Source: Orbilia blumenaviensis (lineage: Eukaryota > Ascomycota > Orbiliomycetes > Orbiliales > Orbiliaceae). Taken from it: a stretch of 64,000 bases of DNA. The notes beneath the pieces are model-generated. The model was given only the letters and a program-made list of their open reading frames with translations. It did not search any database and had not been told where the DNA came from. The DNA lies in the NCBI GenBank assembly GCA_036872755.1, contig JAVHNS010000003.1:2356001-2420000 (forward strand), given 5' to 3'. A program made the translations under genes and the position numbers. How positions within the stretch are numbered: the first letter of the stretch is position 1; each line of letters begins with the position of its first letter. This document shows positions 50,070-62,446 of this stretch, piece by piece.

Positions 50070-52521
50070 ATGCCAAAGGAACTCAAAAAACGTGGCCGCC
50101 GTGAGGCCAAACGCCAAAAGCTCGATCACGATGACGGCGCACAGGAATCTACGAACACCAACGCCAGTCGTCCAGCACAGGGCCTTGCACTTGCCACGCA
50201 AGCATTCGTCTCTGGAGAATCTGATCCCGCGGGCACCGACCAGCTGCCATTTGAATCGTCCATTGCGCCCGGTGCTACGTTTTTTGGTCTACTAGACGAA
50301 CAGGAGCAGGAGTACTTTAGAAAAGCGGATGAGACGCTTGAGGCAAACTTGTTCAAGAGCGAGGAAGGTGTGTTCAGTTCCCTAGCCCTCAGTGTGCTCA
50401 GTGACCACAAGAGATGGTTCAGCTTATGGCTACTGGAGATATTCTGGATGGCTAATATTGGTGATTTCTAGAGAGGGACATGTTCCTTCAGAATGTGCTG
50501 AAGGAAACTGAAAACAAAGAGCTGAAGATGGCCTGTAGTCAGGGATGCTCACGGCTACTAGAGAAATTACTTTTTTTGGCCGACCCAGACCGTGTGAAGG
50601 TGGTTTTTCAAAAATTCCATGGACAGTATGTATTACATCTTTGTTCAATACCATCGTTGACCTCAATAACTAACGATGGGTAGCTTCGGTCATCTTATGG
50701 AACATAGGTTTGCATCTCACTGTTGCGAAGCCCTGTTCACCGTAGCAGCCTCGATTGCTGCGACAGAATACACGGGACTCACTGGCGAGAGTACAACCGG
50801 CGACAAGAACGTATTCGTATCCGCCGAAAACCTATTTCTTTATACCGTTACGGAACTGGAACCACTAATCGACGGCCTGCTCATGAATCATTTCGGCGCA
50901 CATGTCCTGAGAACCCTTTTTCTCGTCTTGTCTGGAGCCCCGTTGGACTCGCGAACCAATAAATCGATAGTCCATAGCAAAAAGAAAGAAAACATATCGG
51001 CGTCGGTGAAGAAGACAGATGGGAGCGAGGGTCAGGCACGGCCTGTGCCGGAGTCCTTCAGAGAGGCCTTGAGCAAGATTATCAATACAATCACTGGGGA
51101 TATTAACCGGGAAAGTATACGGAATCTTGCGACGGATCCTCTGGGGAGCCCTACCCTGCAATTGCTAATAGAATTGGATTTGGGGAGATCGAGGAAGCAT
51201 AAAACTAAGATTGAGGAGTCGTTAGTTGGGAAGCTTATGTTACAACGCCCGGAGGACGAAGAAAGAGACCTCGATGCTACAAAGTCCTTTGTCAAAATGC
51301 TGCTTTCTGACACCGTCGGTTCCCACCTGCTAGAGAGGGTAATGACCTGTGTCCCTAAAAAAACATTCAATCAACTCTACTGTCAGTACTTTAAGGGTGG
51401 GCTGGGGGGTCTAGCGGTCAGTGAAACCGCGAGCTATGTGGTTATAAAGGTTTTGGACAAGTTGGAAACACCAGAATACAAAGCAGCTGAGGAGGAGCTC
51501 CGGAAAGCCTTGCCCTCGCTGCTCGAGAATCACAGAGTCGCCGTGATTCGGTCGGTGATTGAAAATTTCAGCAAACATGGACTTAGTGCAGATGATTTCT
51601 GTGATTCCCTATTCAAAACCTGGGGCTCAGATTCGGAAGGGGGGCAGAGCATGTTGCTGAGAATACTGGAAATAAAACCCGAGGAACTGGAAGAAGAAGA
51701 ACCAAAAGACAGCCGGAAAAAGAATCCTGGTCAACTGCACGCATCACTGTTAGTCCAAGCGTTAGTTGCGGTTCCGGGAGAGTGTTCGAGGAGGGTGAAA
51801 GAGAGGTACGAAAGGGGATCAGTCATTGGTTGTTATGGTAGATGGTATAACGGCTAACTCCGCAACCAGCATTTTATTATGTCCCGTGGGCGATCTAAGG
51901 CAGCTTTGCAAGCACCAAACTGCATCCCATGCCATACAGAAGAGCATTGACATCGACCCGACGGATATTGCATACAAACGCAAGTTCGTTGGTCTTTTGT
52001 CTGGGTCAATTGCAGATCTGGCCGTGCATCCCGTCGGTTCTCATGTAGTCGATACGCTCTTTGGGGCTACGTTGACCGGCCTCAAGCTACAGCGGCAACG
52101 GATCGCAGATGAGCTGCTGTCCTCAGAACGAAGGCTGCGAGACTCTCTCCACGGCAGGGCAGTCTGGAGGAATTGGAAGATGGATATGTATAAGACAAAG
52201 CGATATGACTGGAACAATATAACCACGGCATCAATCTCCAGCGAACCCCAGGCTGATGCGCCAGAGGTCAAGAAGAGTGCAATTCAGGTAAGGCCCGAAT
52301 TACTAATTAATATAATTAAACCTTCAAAATCGAAATTTAAGAGGTTAAATGCTGTTTGAGTGGTGTTACTAATATTGTACAATACATAGATGGCGAGTGA
52401 AAGACATGCTGCGGCGAAAAAGGCAAAAGAAGAGAAGGAGGAGAAGGAGGAAAGGAGCAAGCTAAAAGAGAAGACAGCGTCTAAGCCAAAGAAACGGAAG
52501 CAGACAGCCACCAGCGAATGA
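50070..52521 (+). CDS. NOP9: Nop9, nucleolar Pumilio-repeat protein
   Basis: RNA-binding nucleolar factor for small-subunit pre-rRNA processing. Exons: 50070-50367, 50472-50625, 50684-51805, 51870-52287, 52390-52521; 707 aa. It begins with the family-like MPKELKKRGRREAKRQK basic stretch. Degenerate Pumilio repeats spread over about 95-600, for example SFGHLMEHRFASHCCEAL, NHFGAHVLRTLFLVL, DPLGSPTLQLLIELD, DTVGSHLLERVM, HQTASHAIQKSI and HPVGSHVVDTLF. The C-terminus (RLRDSLHGRAVWRNWKMDMYK, then a Lys/Glu-rich coil ending KPKKRKQ) is typical. The last exon is a short Lys-rich tail; if its intron is kept, the frame continues 24 codons to a stop at 52359. Start set at the first ATG. Confidence 0.95.
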
Positions 52522-54360
52522 GCGAATGAGCGGGTCAATGCAGAAACAGCGGGGGTGTTGCGGATCGTCAGGATGAACGCGTTGGATCGCAGAGGCCCCG
52601 ACCTCAGCGACAACACATTTTTTTTTTTTCAATTGCCCAGTTCGTGAGGTTGACGAGGGAAGGATGCCTGGACCCTGAGGTCCCTTACATGCCTGTTGAA
52701 ACAAAAGGTTCTTACAGAAAGTAAGTTCTTAGTGTTCTTTCTTGCATCGAGTCGGCGTCGCTTGCGCTTGGGAGGGGAATATCAGCGGCCGAGCCAGCCT
52801 AATTCAGGACCCGGCGGGGGGGGCGGGTTGGTGGCTGACCCTTGCCTTGCTGTTTGGTGTATTATTTAAGTGTTAGCTCGCAGCCCTGCTTGCTTGCTGC
52901 ACAGAAAACCTGTTTTTCAACCGCTCTCCACGACTGTAAGTCTTCTTGAACCAGAAGCTGCCAAATTACTTCTTGGTCTGCAATGACAGCAAACGGGCAT
53001 GAGCGTGTTCAAGGGTGAGCATCTGATAACAATACTACTTCTCTGTGCTATAATATAATTCCGTTCAATTGTCTGGAGTTTTGACAAATACAACCTTGCC
53101 ATATCATATCATATCATCATCATCAGTTCTCTCTCCTCCATTTTAAGCTCCTCCGATTTGATCGACCTTTTTTTAGACTACATTCCTCGCCTCGCCTCGT
53201 TGTGCCGGCCACTTGAGCCCTCTGCCTGCCGCATTCTTTGGCGGAGAGGAAGAAGAGGAAGAAGAGGAAGAAGAGGAAGAGGAAGAAGCCAAATTTAACT
53301 TTCCGTCGGAGGAGGACTCAAAACTTTGTAGGTTGTGCTGCTGTGTTTGGGTTTCATTTCGGGTCTTTCCAAACTTGCGCCTCTTGCCCTGACCGCAACC
53401 TCTAACCACATCGCCAGCTCCGTCTTCATCGTACCATACCTGCGTGTCTCCTGAGCCTGAATATACCATACTGACCACCGCACAACATCCTTTTGACGTC
53501 TACTACTTGTAATGCTGCCGCCTGCCGCCATTACTTAGTCCCGCACAGCCAGCGTCGCAGGGAAGGAGGTTAGTCGCATGGGTTCTTGGGTCGGTGGCGG
53601 CTGCACCTCTGTACTCCACGCATTTGCAAGCGCACCCTTGAATAATCGAATTTACCATAACCCCCATCCTGCACACACCGGAATTCGCACGATTTCCCAT
53701 TAATGCCCCCCCTGTGATTGCCACCCGCGCAGATTATCGAACACCTCATCGCAGTACACCCGCGTGGAGGACTGCATTCTCTTCCTCGGCCCTTTCCATC
53801 CACCCTACCTTCATAAGGCTAGAAGCAGGCTTTGTGCTAAAGCTTACTCTAGCTAGATCAACTAGCATCTCAAATTATAAGAACTTTTTTGGTCCACTAG
53901 TTGGCAGTAGAACGATGGGAAGAAAGTGCTAATTTACCAGGCATACATACGTACTTCCTCAGGTGTATCGGAAACTTCGAATACCAAACCCGCAAATCCA
54001 TCCTTCCGCACTTATATTCTACCCGTCTCCTCGTACTTCACTCTCCTAGCCTCGAGTTAACCGCAGAATCCCACGGTTGTCGCTTTTATATTATCAACTT
54101 AACCTCCGAACAGGCTACGGCCGGTATTCTTTCTGATCCCCCACAAACTGCGACGTGGACTGGAAGTCGTCGACAGCTCAGCTCAGTCCGTTCGAGGAAT
54201 AGGAGAGTTTAGGGGAGGATGTTATCATTGTTGTGATACGAAACATCTGTCACCGTCCATTCGTTCGCATTTAAGGCCGCCGGTGTGTCAGGGGCCTTCA
54301 CGGTTCCTATCCCTTCGGGGTTTATCTGGTGCCTCTTAGCGTGGGATAATACCGAGCGCC
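52522..54360. other. 1.8 kb upstream region of the WC-1 gene
   Basis: No coding region is supported. It contains a G-rich tract (52812-52829), a CATAT repeat (about 53099-53118) and a GAAGAAGAG array (53239-53287) whose minus-strand frame is a poly-Ser artefact. It probably contains the Nop9 3' flank and the WC-1 promoter and leader. Confidence 0.5.
53239..53287 (+). repeat. GAAGAAGAG purine repeat
   Basis: Tandem GGAAGAAGA units over about 49 bases. Confidence 0.85.
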
Positions 54361-57300
54361 ATGGATCCCCGCGATTTGGAGGATATCTATGGATATCTTC
54401 CCCATGAACTCCAGGGGGGGGTAATGACCCCGGAAAGCATGCAACAGGCCCTCCGTCACTCAAATATAGTAGGAACTAGCATGGATGGTCTCGCGGGAAC
54501 AATAGGACCGGTTCTAGACGACGGGCTGGATCCGACGGCTGGTCTGCTTCAACCTGGCGACGTCGAAGATGCTATTATGGAGGAAAGCATACAAGAGCTA
54601 AGGAGACAAAGTATGGCCGGGTTTCCTCTTAGTTTTGTTAACTACCCCGGGCTCGCTGAAGCCCAATCAGGACTCGATCTTGGCCTCCAGTCTTTAAATA
54701 CTACCGGTCTTCAGCTTGGAAATACATTCGACTCGCCCATGTTTATTTCACCACAAGACGCTAGTGGCCTTTTAGACATGGGCAGCTATAACGACGGATT
54801 GATTCTACCCCCCCAGTTACAAAACTTTGACCCAGCCCTACCCCCACAGATTACCAGCCGGCACAACTCCATGGTAGAAGCCATGGATACAAGCGGTGTC
54901 GTTCCCCTACCTCCACAAACCGAAGCAGTAATACCAGACAGTATAGAGCCGGTAATGCCGACACGTGAGTACCCCGTAGAGTCTCTTCGATATCTTACGG
55001 ACGCAAGCAACTAAATCATCTTGGTGGCAACATCTCCAGTTCCCCCCACGACTCAAAATACCCGCCAAACTGCGCCGTTCAACACCATGAACATAAAAAT
55101 GGAAAACATATATTCATCGAGTGGATTCGATATGGTTGGAGTCCTTGTAAGCAATGCGATCCTTTGGCTATTTAATGCCACTTTATGTGTAATGCAAGAG
55201 CAGGGCTGAGACGTCAGTTGCGAATTCAAGATGCGGGTTGCAACAAGGCCGAACCCAAAGATCAATATTGGGGCTGTCGATATGTCCTGTGCCTTCGTGG
55301 TGTGCGATGCCAGAAAATACGACATGCCAATCGTTTATACTAGTGCAACATTCGAGCGTCTTACCGGCTACACAAAACATGAAATCCTCGGGAGAAACTG
55401 CCGGTTTTTACAGTCTCCAAACGGCGATGTCGAGAGAGGCTCAAAGCGAAAATATGTCGACGAGGAATCGGTTAGGTACCTTAAACAACAATGCGAGGGC
55501 TTGGACGAAGCTCAAGTTTCCTTAATCAACTACCGTAAAGGAGGCCAACCTTTCATGAATCTATTGACGACAATTCCGATTGCTTGGGATGGTGATGATA
55601 TCGTTTATATCGTTGGTATGGCGCCGAAATCTAACCCAAGCAACTCTTGCAGCCAGTTTTTCTATCTATGGAGGATTAATGTGCTGTGTTAGGTTTTCAG
55701 GTCGACTTAGTTGATCACCCCGGTTCTATCATGAACAAAAATAGAGGTCTGTATATATATATATATATATATTTTTTCCTTCCTTTTTTTTTCCCCCTTC
55801 TGTTCACAAAAAAAAGGGCAATCATGACAAACCTAGAGGCTCAGATGCTGATTGCCATTACATAGATGGCACAATTCAAATCAACTATCAACATAGGGAG
55901 CCCCCAAATTACATCTTGCAGCCACCTCCAGAATCAAGACAGCAGCCTCCCGGAACAACAATCAGTAAGGAAGATGTTTCGCGGGTCTTGCAATCTCTTG
56001 GGAGCGTTGATACAGATATGGCAAGAAGGCTATGGGATAAGATACTGTTGGAAAATACGGATGATGTGGTACATGTACTCTCTCTTAAGGGTCTCTTTAT
56101 GTACTGCTCTCCTTCCATACAGTCGGTGTTAGAGTATGAGCCATCGGAATTGGTTGGAACCGCATTATCATCTGTTTGCCACCCCAGCGATATCGTGCCA
56201 GTTACAAGAGATCTCAAGGACACTTCAACGGGGTCTATGGTGAACATTGTGTTCAGGATTCGTCGAAAATACAGCGGCTATGTTTGGTTCGAAAGCCACG
56301 GATCACTACATATTGAACAAGGCAAGGGCCGAAAATGCATCATCCTAGTAGGACGGGAGAGACCGGTCTACAAATTGCCTTGGAAAGAAGTCCAAGCAAA
56401 TGGGGGTATAGGCGAAAACGAAATGTGGACGAAATTGTCCATAAGTGGAATGTTCTTATTTGTCCCAAGCCACGCAAAGTCGCTCCTGGACCGGAGTCCG
56501 GAAGAACTTATCGGTACAAGCTTACAGGTTTTGATGCGCCCGGATTCCCGGTTAGAGGTAAACAAAGCTTTGGATTCTACTCGAACTGGTAAAAGGGTCA
56601 CAGTGAAGCATGAGTTACAGAATCGAAGGGGACAGTTCTTGCAAGCTGTTACAACATTTTTCCCAGATGTCGAAGAAGGGCACAAGAAGCCAACATTTCT
56701 GATAGCACAGACAAAGCTGGTAAAACACTCTAGGCATGCCACCAACAACAGTACGCGAGGCACCTCGAGCGACGCAGGGAGTCTCACACCAAAAAATCCA
56801 ACACCATCATGGTCAGGGACATCGGCGCCGTCGCCACTTGATCGCCCCTCGCTCCCAACTTTACCCGAAAACCCGTCGACCGGCACCGAAGACTCAAGTG
56901 CTCCAAAAGACCCAGATGCCGATGATGAAGACGAAAATTTGTTCGATGAATTGAAAACAACGAGAAGTAGTAGTTGGCAATTCGAACTACGGCAAATGCA
57001 GAGGACGAACAAGCGGCTTAGTGAAGAATGTACCGCCCTCTTACAGATGAAAAAGCGAAGAAAGAGAAAGAAGGGGGCAGATGCATTAGAGAAAGATTGT
57101 GCTAATTGCCATACCAAGACCACACCGGAATGGAGGAGGGGCCCGTCGGGAAAGCGTGATCTCTGTAACAGTTGCGGCCTTCGATATGCAAAACTTGTAT
57201 GTTCTCCTGACCAAGCCTTCATGAAATACGCTAACGTGACCCACGATTTAGGTTGGGCGAGTTTCCCCAAGGAACACACAAGGATCGAATTCGAATCTCG

Positions 57301-57494
57301 GGGAGCCGCAGCCAATGGATACTAGCAACCCCGACGGACCATCGCCCCGCACCGAAGGACCGGTGTCTCGCAATAACTCTGGAGCTGAACAGACAAGCAC
57401 AGCTGAGGAGAATACATCATCATCTGAACATCCCACACCAGGGGACGGCCAGAGCCAGGGCGCAGTCATCTCGCCCGGGGCGTCTGGGAGGTGA
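54361..57494 (+). CDS. wc-1: White collar-1: LOV/PAS blue-light receptor and GATA transcription factor
   Basis: Blue-light photoreceptor and DNA-binding subunit of the white collar complex, which drives light-induced genes and clock entrainment. Exons: 54361-54964, 55040-55146, 55231-55615, 55693-55746, 55866-57196, 57252-57494; 907 aa. The N-terminus (1-200) is disordered. The LOV domain (about 240-385) carries the flavin-adduct motif GRNCRFLQ with Cys294. Two more PAS domains follow (about 425-530 and 545-650). A basic NLS (KKRRKRKK) precedes the GATA finger CANC..CNSC (Cys 795, 798, 817, 820; CX2CX18CX2C), followed by GRVSPRN in the next exon. The last intron cuts directly after CGLRYAKL; splicing adds the basic tail, while retention gives a different 43-residue end. 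No long polyglutamine tract like that of Neurospora WC-1 is seen. All light-sensing and DNA-binding residues are present. Confidence 0.95.
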
Positions 57495-58134
57495 TATTTG
57501 TTTCAATGGAAGAAAGTTTATCTCAATTATTCCGCCGTTATCAGGTCCTTGGGTTGAATCAAAGCTATTCCAGCGGGGTCAGGCGTTTCTTCGTTTACTT
57601 TGGCTTTTACTATTTTCACGAGCATAGTTGTTGTAATATGTGCTCACTTGGTCGTTAAAATCTCAGTTATATCTTGAGATTCTTATCATTCTTACTTTTT
57701 TCTTTATTTTCCTGTTTCCCCTCACCCTTTTTTCCTCTTTCTATTCAGCTCCAAAAGGCACTCCTGTTGTAGGATTTTAGACGCTATTATATTCGCGGGG
57801 GTCTCCCAGAGGGAAATTTCAGTGTGTACAAATATAGGGAAACATGTACATAAACAACCATCACGTCTCAGTGGGGTACGTGATTGTAGGGGCTAGGAAA
57901 TTATGGTAGTCTACTTGGCTACCTCTATGTCGAATCGCTGGTTATACTACAAATACACCATACCTGTTCAGGCCGAGACTAGTGATCGGGCCGGCCGTGT
58001 TCCCGAAATGTGTTGAGATGAGGTCGGCATGCCGAATTTTGGCTTCATTGAATTTTTGGTTTTTTCTCCAAGCGAACTTCACAGAGAAACAACGACCAAA
58101 TGGGTGGCTGAAGGCTGGCGAAGGCAAAGAAACC
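57495..58134. other. spacer between WC-1 and uS2m genes
   Basis: 3' flank of WC-1 and promoter of the mitochondrial ribosomal gene. T-rich around 57690-57740. No coding region is supported. Confidence 0.55.
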
Positions 58135-59629
58135 ATGATACCCCGGCGAGTCGTAGCCCGCTCATCACGACCTTCAAGTAAGTACATAGCCCTCCGCCTT
58201 AGAATATAAGGTAGTCCTGCTAATATATTCATTGCAAAGACTTCATATCGCGGTATACATCATGTCTGCGCCACCATCGATCTGTATCGACGGAAACATC
58301 ATCAGGTAGCAGTCCAGTAGCTCCAAAGGGACCCCTCATTGTCGACTTCGATGAACAAGTAAAGCTCGCTGCCTCGGAGCAGCCGCAGCCATCTATCGTT
58401 CCCCAAACTCGGGCTCCTGGAAAACCCTTGACAAAACTCGAAGAATATCAACATCTAAAGGCAGCAAGTACGGATTACCCTCCCAAAGAAAGAAACGGGG
58501 ATAGCCAATTGGTGGTGATTCCTAACATAAGAGCATTCGATTCTCTTGTCATTTTCTAGGACTTTGAAACTGATCAATATTTACTTTATCTATTTAGAGC
58601 ATGCGTCGGATCAAATCGGTGGTATTCTTGAAGACCACTACAAACCCCATGAGTTAATCACAAACCCTCCATATCCTCGGGATATCACACTTGAACTCCT
58701 TCTGGCTTCTGGTGCTCATCTCGGGCATGCTACGGCCCTGTGGAATCCCGGTAACCAGCGGTTTATCTTCGGTATCCGCCAAGGCATTCATTTGATCTCA
58801 TTGGATGTAATCGCTGCTCACTTACGGCGTGCTGCGAAGGTTGTACATGGAGTGTCGAAGAATGGGGGCATCATAATCTTCGTGGGCACCAGGGACGGCC
58901 AGGAAAGAGCAGTTATCGAGGCCGCGAAGAGAACCAAGGGCTATCATGTCACAGAGAGATGGGTCCCTGGCACTATCACGAACAAAGACCAGCTTCTTGG
59001 CGACCAAAAACTACGATTACTCAATAATCTTGATGAGGAGATCAAACTAACTCCCGAGCAGAAGCTTCGACTAAAGGAAAAGCTCGCTGCTTCTACGAAA
59101 AAGGATGTGAATAAGGTCCAGGTCGAAAATACGGTTCAGCTGCCTTTCGGGCACCCGGCGGTCAGACCTGACCTAGTTATCTGTTTAAATCCATTGGAAA
59201 ACAAGACCATGCTGCAGGAATGTGCTCAGTACAGAATTCCAACAATCGGCATCATCGATACAGACGTTGACCCTACTTGCGTAACATACCCAATTCCAGC
59301 CAATGATGATAGGTAAGTTTCAAACAATGTAACGTGATATTTAATATATTTGGCGGTGCTTACTCCTCGCGTCTATGATTAGTCTCCGAAGTGTTCAATT
59401 GATTGTTGGAATTCTAGGGAGGGCAGGGCAGGAGGGAAGGTTGGCCCGGTATGAAGCAGAGGCAGGCCGTATGGAGGAACTCAAGAAGCAACTGAAACGC
59501 CAGGAGGAGGCTGCAAGAATCCAAGAAGAAATCGCCGAAAAGGCACAGGTTCATAAAGATGCTGAGCAGGCGGCTTCCGAAAGTAGGCAGCGCGAGCTCG
59601 AGCAGGAGTCGCTACTCACAATCAGGTAA
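58135..59629 (+). CDS. MRP4: mitochondrial small ribosomal subunit protein uS2m (MRP4-like)
   Basis: Structural protein of the mitochondrial ribosome. Exons: 58135-58177, 58240-58467, 58598-59312, 59383-59629; 410 aa. The N-terminus is rich in Arg/Ser and lacks acidic residues for about 35 residues (MIPRRVVARSSRPS, then NFISRYTSCLRHHRS), fitting a mitochondrial targeting sequence. The uS2 core spans about 110-345: PRDITLELLLASGAHLGHATALWNP, RFIFGIRQGIHLISLD, GIIIFVGTRDGQ, RWVPGTITN, PDLVICLNP and a PTIGIIDTDVDPTCVTYPIPANDDS motif (written here as the spliced reading, in part). A coiled-coil-prone Glu/Lys/Ala-rich extension (about 355-410) follows the core. The intron at 58468-58597 is the least certain boundary. 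Confidence 0.9.
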
Positions 59630-59934
59630 TCGACCCGGTTTCGAGAATAGTAAATACTTCTTTAGTAAACCATGTATATGTACATACGATGTTGTGTTTA
59701 ATTCAAATGTGATAGTTACATGAAATGTCGACACTGCCAAGATGCCATTGAGTAACATCCAAAGGAGAATACCATTTATAAATTTACAGAGCTCCTTGAT
59801 GTGCTATAATGCCGATACTGTAAATTGGCGAACCCCACAAAGCGGGAAAATTGCCGAACGCGGGATGCATCAGTTGATTAGTCGCATCGTCAGTTCCGCA
59901 CTACAGCACAGTGATAAGTCAGCAATCTAGCCAT
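59630..59934. other. short convergent spacer
   Basis: Lies between the ends of the uS2m (+) and carrier (-) genes. A 62-aa frame at 59742-59930 has no features. Confidence 0.5.
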
Positions 59935-61378
59935 TTATGATAGATCAAATCTAAAAGGCAAGGAGATATTTAGGTTCTCAGGGAGTTCTTACACCGCAAA
60001 GGTTCCTATATTCCCAAGCGTCAGATTAGTAATCCATGTTTAGCCGCTAGCGGACCGACACCATTAAAAATATCAAAAGATAGCCAACTCACCCGCAGAT
60101 ACGGGCATCGCACGCACTAACGTGGGCCCGATTCCTTTCCAAAACCCTCTCATACCCTCTGCACGCCAAGTTTGCCCAAAGCAATCCCGCATGCTGGAGT
60201 ACTTTTGCTCGGCACCAAATTTATCGGATTGCATCTTGGACTTTATGACATCTAAAGGGTAGCTGCCTAACCATAGGACCTCACCTGCAATGCCACCATA
60301 GAGGGCGATTTTGAGTGGCGATATTTCCTCGCGTTTCTTATCTCTTGTCTCCAGGTTCATTAAATACTCGAATGTTAGGAACCATAGGCCGTAAGCCTGT
60401 GCTTCACGAAGAATAGTGACGGCTTCACCCCTGTAGATACCCTTAAGGACTCCATCTTGGGCGGCAATTTTTCGTATGCAATCGAGAGGCCCATTGTACA
60501 GTCGGTCCGCTCCATGAGGTTGTGTTTGAAGACGAATCCTTTCCCCTCATGTTGCTAGGTTAGTCTTTTTTGTTCACCAAACAAAGTGTATGCTTGCTAC
60601 GTCGTTTCAGGAAATCGGCAGCCACACAGCAGCGAATTGGCGATATGGGATGCACCGAGGAGAGAAAAGAGCTCTCACGAACCTGATGTGTTCAATTGGC
60701 CCCGAGATGACGCTGTTTGCAATTCCGGCAGATGCCCCCGCTAGGAAATATTGGCCAAGAGTAAGCTCCTTCCGGCCTGTATTGTTATCTTTATTGTACC
60801 GTTCTAAAATTCGTTGAGCTTGATAGAAAGCGCCGAATTGAATGCTAACCTATAGAGGTTGTCAGATTCATGAGCTCGACATCTGATATGACATGTAGGG
60901 CACAGTGCGCGCGTTTCAGAGGTCCGATGGCAGAAATCACTTACGCATGCACCAACACCAACCAATGGAGTTAGTGTTCCTTTGTAAAAAGCCAATGGCC
61001 CTTCCTTCTTCCAAATACTAGTAGCAGCGTCGACCGCACCGGAGTACTGCGAGGTTGTCTGCAAACGAACTTTAATTATGTCTACAAGAGTTCTTCGTGT
61101 GAGCCCTGCATATTCGTTTATCGATTCCAAACCGTTTTGCGGTTCCCTATGTCATATTGGGATGCTAGATTATGATCTCAAAGAGTGTGTATCTCGTACC
61201 AAAAGGTTGTCCTGCACGAATGATGTGGATTTAATGATTAGTTATACAAACCAGTCCCCCAATGAGTGGATAGTGCTTATGCAGGACAACCTAGTAAGAC
61301 TTGAGCAACCCCACCCATTGCGCCAGCAAATAGGTCCTTCACCGTCCGCATCAAACCTTCCTCCTGAGCTACTTCCAT
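59935..61378 (-). CDS. YMC-type mitochondrial carrier (SLC25 family)
   Basis: Inner-membrane solute carrier related to yeast Ymc1/Ymc2, thought to move amino acids or related metabolites; the substrate is not shown by sequence. Proposed exons on the minus strand: 61378-61291, 61211-61200 (12 nt), 61081-60945, 60849-60683, 60538-60093, 60005-59993 (13 nt), 59950-59935 (16 nt); 292 aa. Three carrier signatures are present: QPFDIIKVRLQT, GPIEHIRIRLQT and YPLDVIKSKMQS, with GG motifs before each (LFAGAMGG, FLAGASAG, ALYGGIAG). The 12-nt microexon encodes the G-QPF-D junction of signature 1. After VRAMPVSAG the frame needs two tiny exons to read GTFAVFDLS; without the last splice it would end at GTFAV (59989). 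The start at 61378 is the first ATG in frame; about 40 residues upstream are open without ATG. Confidence 0.85.
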
Positions 61379-61889
61379 CTTGGTCCTGGGGACGAGATCT
61401 GTGTTCTGACTTGGGGAAGCGATATTTCGGGATGTGGAAGAGAGCTCGGGCTCGGGTGCAGTGGAAGTGGAAGTTTTGCTAAGCTGAGGTCGGACACGCA
61501 ATACCGCTATGATTGTCTATGGCGGGGATGTTGATCGAGAATGGAATTTAGACCCGTCAACGGTACGAATGTGCACCGACCAGCAATGAGTCCGAGGTTC
61601 GAGGACGATCTGAAGAATTGTCAGTGAATGAGAGCTGGAGCAGTGCAGTTGCGCAGGAACCTAGGCTGGGTATGTGCACCTACAGGTAAAGTATTGTGTG
61701 ATTTTGCGCCTTAATGTTTAGGCGAGACACACTTAACTCAACTTAGCCTGCGCTCAAATCCCGATATCGCATTGGCTGGTGTGATTGAATGCTCGTAACT
61801 CTACTAGCTCGCACGACAGGCTAATAATAATAAGCCAGCGCGATAAGTTCGAATTAAATTAAACCTCAACTTGGACATCGGCCGTCGTT

Positions 61890-61923
61890 TGTTGACGTTG
61901 ACGTTGACTTTGACTTTGACGTC
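61890..61923 (+). repeat. GTTGAC/TTTGAC hexanucleotide repeat
   Basis: Tandem GTTGAC units then TTTGAC units, read directly. Confidence 0.85.
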
Positions 61924-62426
61924 TACGGGTATCCTCCGATGGGCCGGGGCCGGGAAAGTCGGCGATAAGGTCAGAGACGTCAGATATGATGTGTGCAGTC
62001 CAGCTGCAATCGCAAACAATGCAATGTATCCGGAGGGAAGGCCCGGTGTCATGTTTTGGATAATTCCTGAGCCACCGTCCCACCCAGAGGATCCGAATAC
62101 ATGCGCCCGGTATAGGGTAGTGCTCCCGGCACGGGACACAACAGCAGCCTTCCGGCGGGGCACCTGAGGAGCCTGCCAGGTTATCAATGAATGCTAGACG
62201 ATTTGTAGTTTTTTAAAAAAAGAAACTGCAGTGCATTGGACTTTGGATTCATGTCGCAGTTCAAGAGCTGGCCGGAAGGCTGTCTTATTTTTCGAGATTG
62301 AGAGACAGTGTAACGTCAGAGCTGCAGTGCAGAGGCAAGTTGACTAACTAGTACCATGGGAGGTTATACATAACGTTTTTGATCATAACTCGCGGGTTCT
62401 TGCGATCAATGCAATTCATCAGGATC

Positions 62427-62446
62427 ACGATCATGATCATGATCAT
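62427..62446 (+). repeat. GATCAT tandem palindromic repeat
   Basis: Tandem ATCATG units like those at 22506-22529, flanked by degenerate copies (AGGATCACGATCATG). Confidence 0.85.

Noticed and set aside
53173..53478. 101-aa minus-strand frame with poly-Ser
   Set aside because: Produced by the GAAGAAGAG repeat.
56368..57315. 315-aa open frame on the minus strand opposite WC-1
   Set aside because: Lies antisense to the PAS and GATA coding exon; Ser/Cys/Phe-rich composition of a shadow frame.
61804..62187. 127-aa minus-strand frame with VKVKVNVNVNK
   Set aside because: Partly encoded by the GTTGAC repeat; an overlapping plus-strand frame is equally open and neither matches a family.
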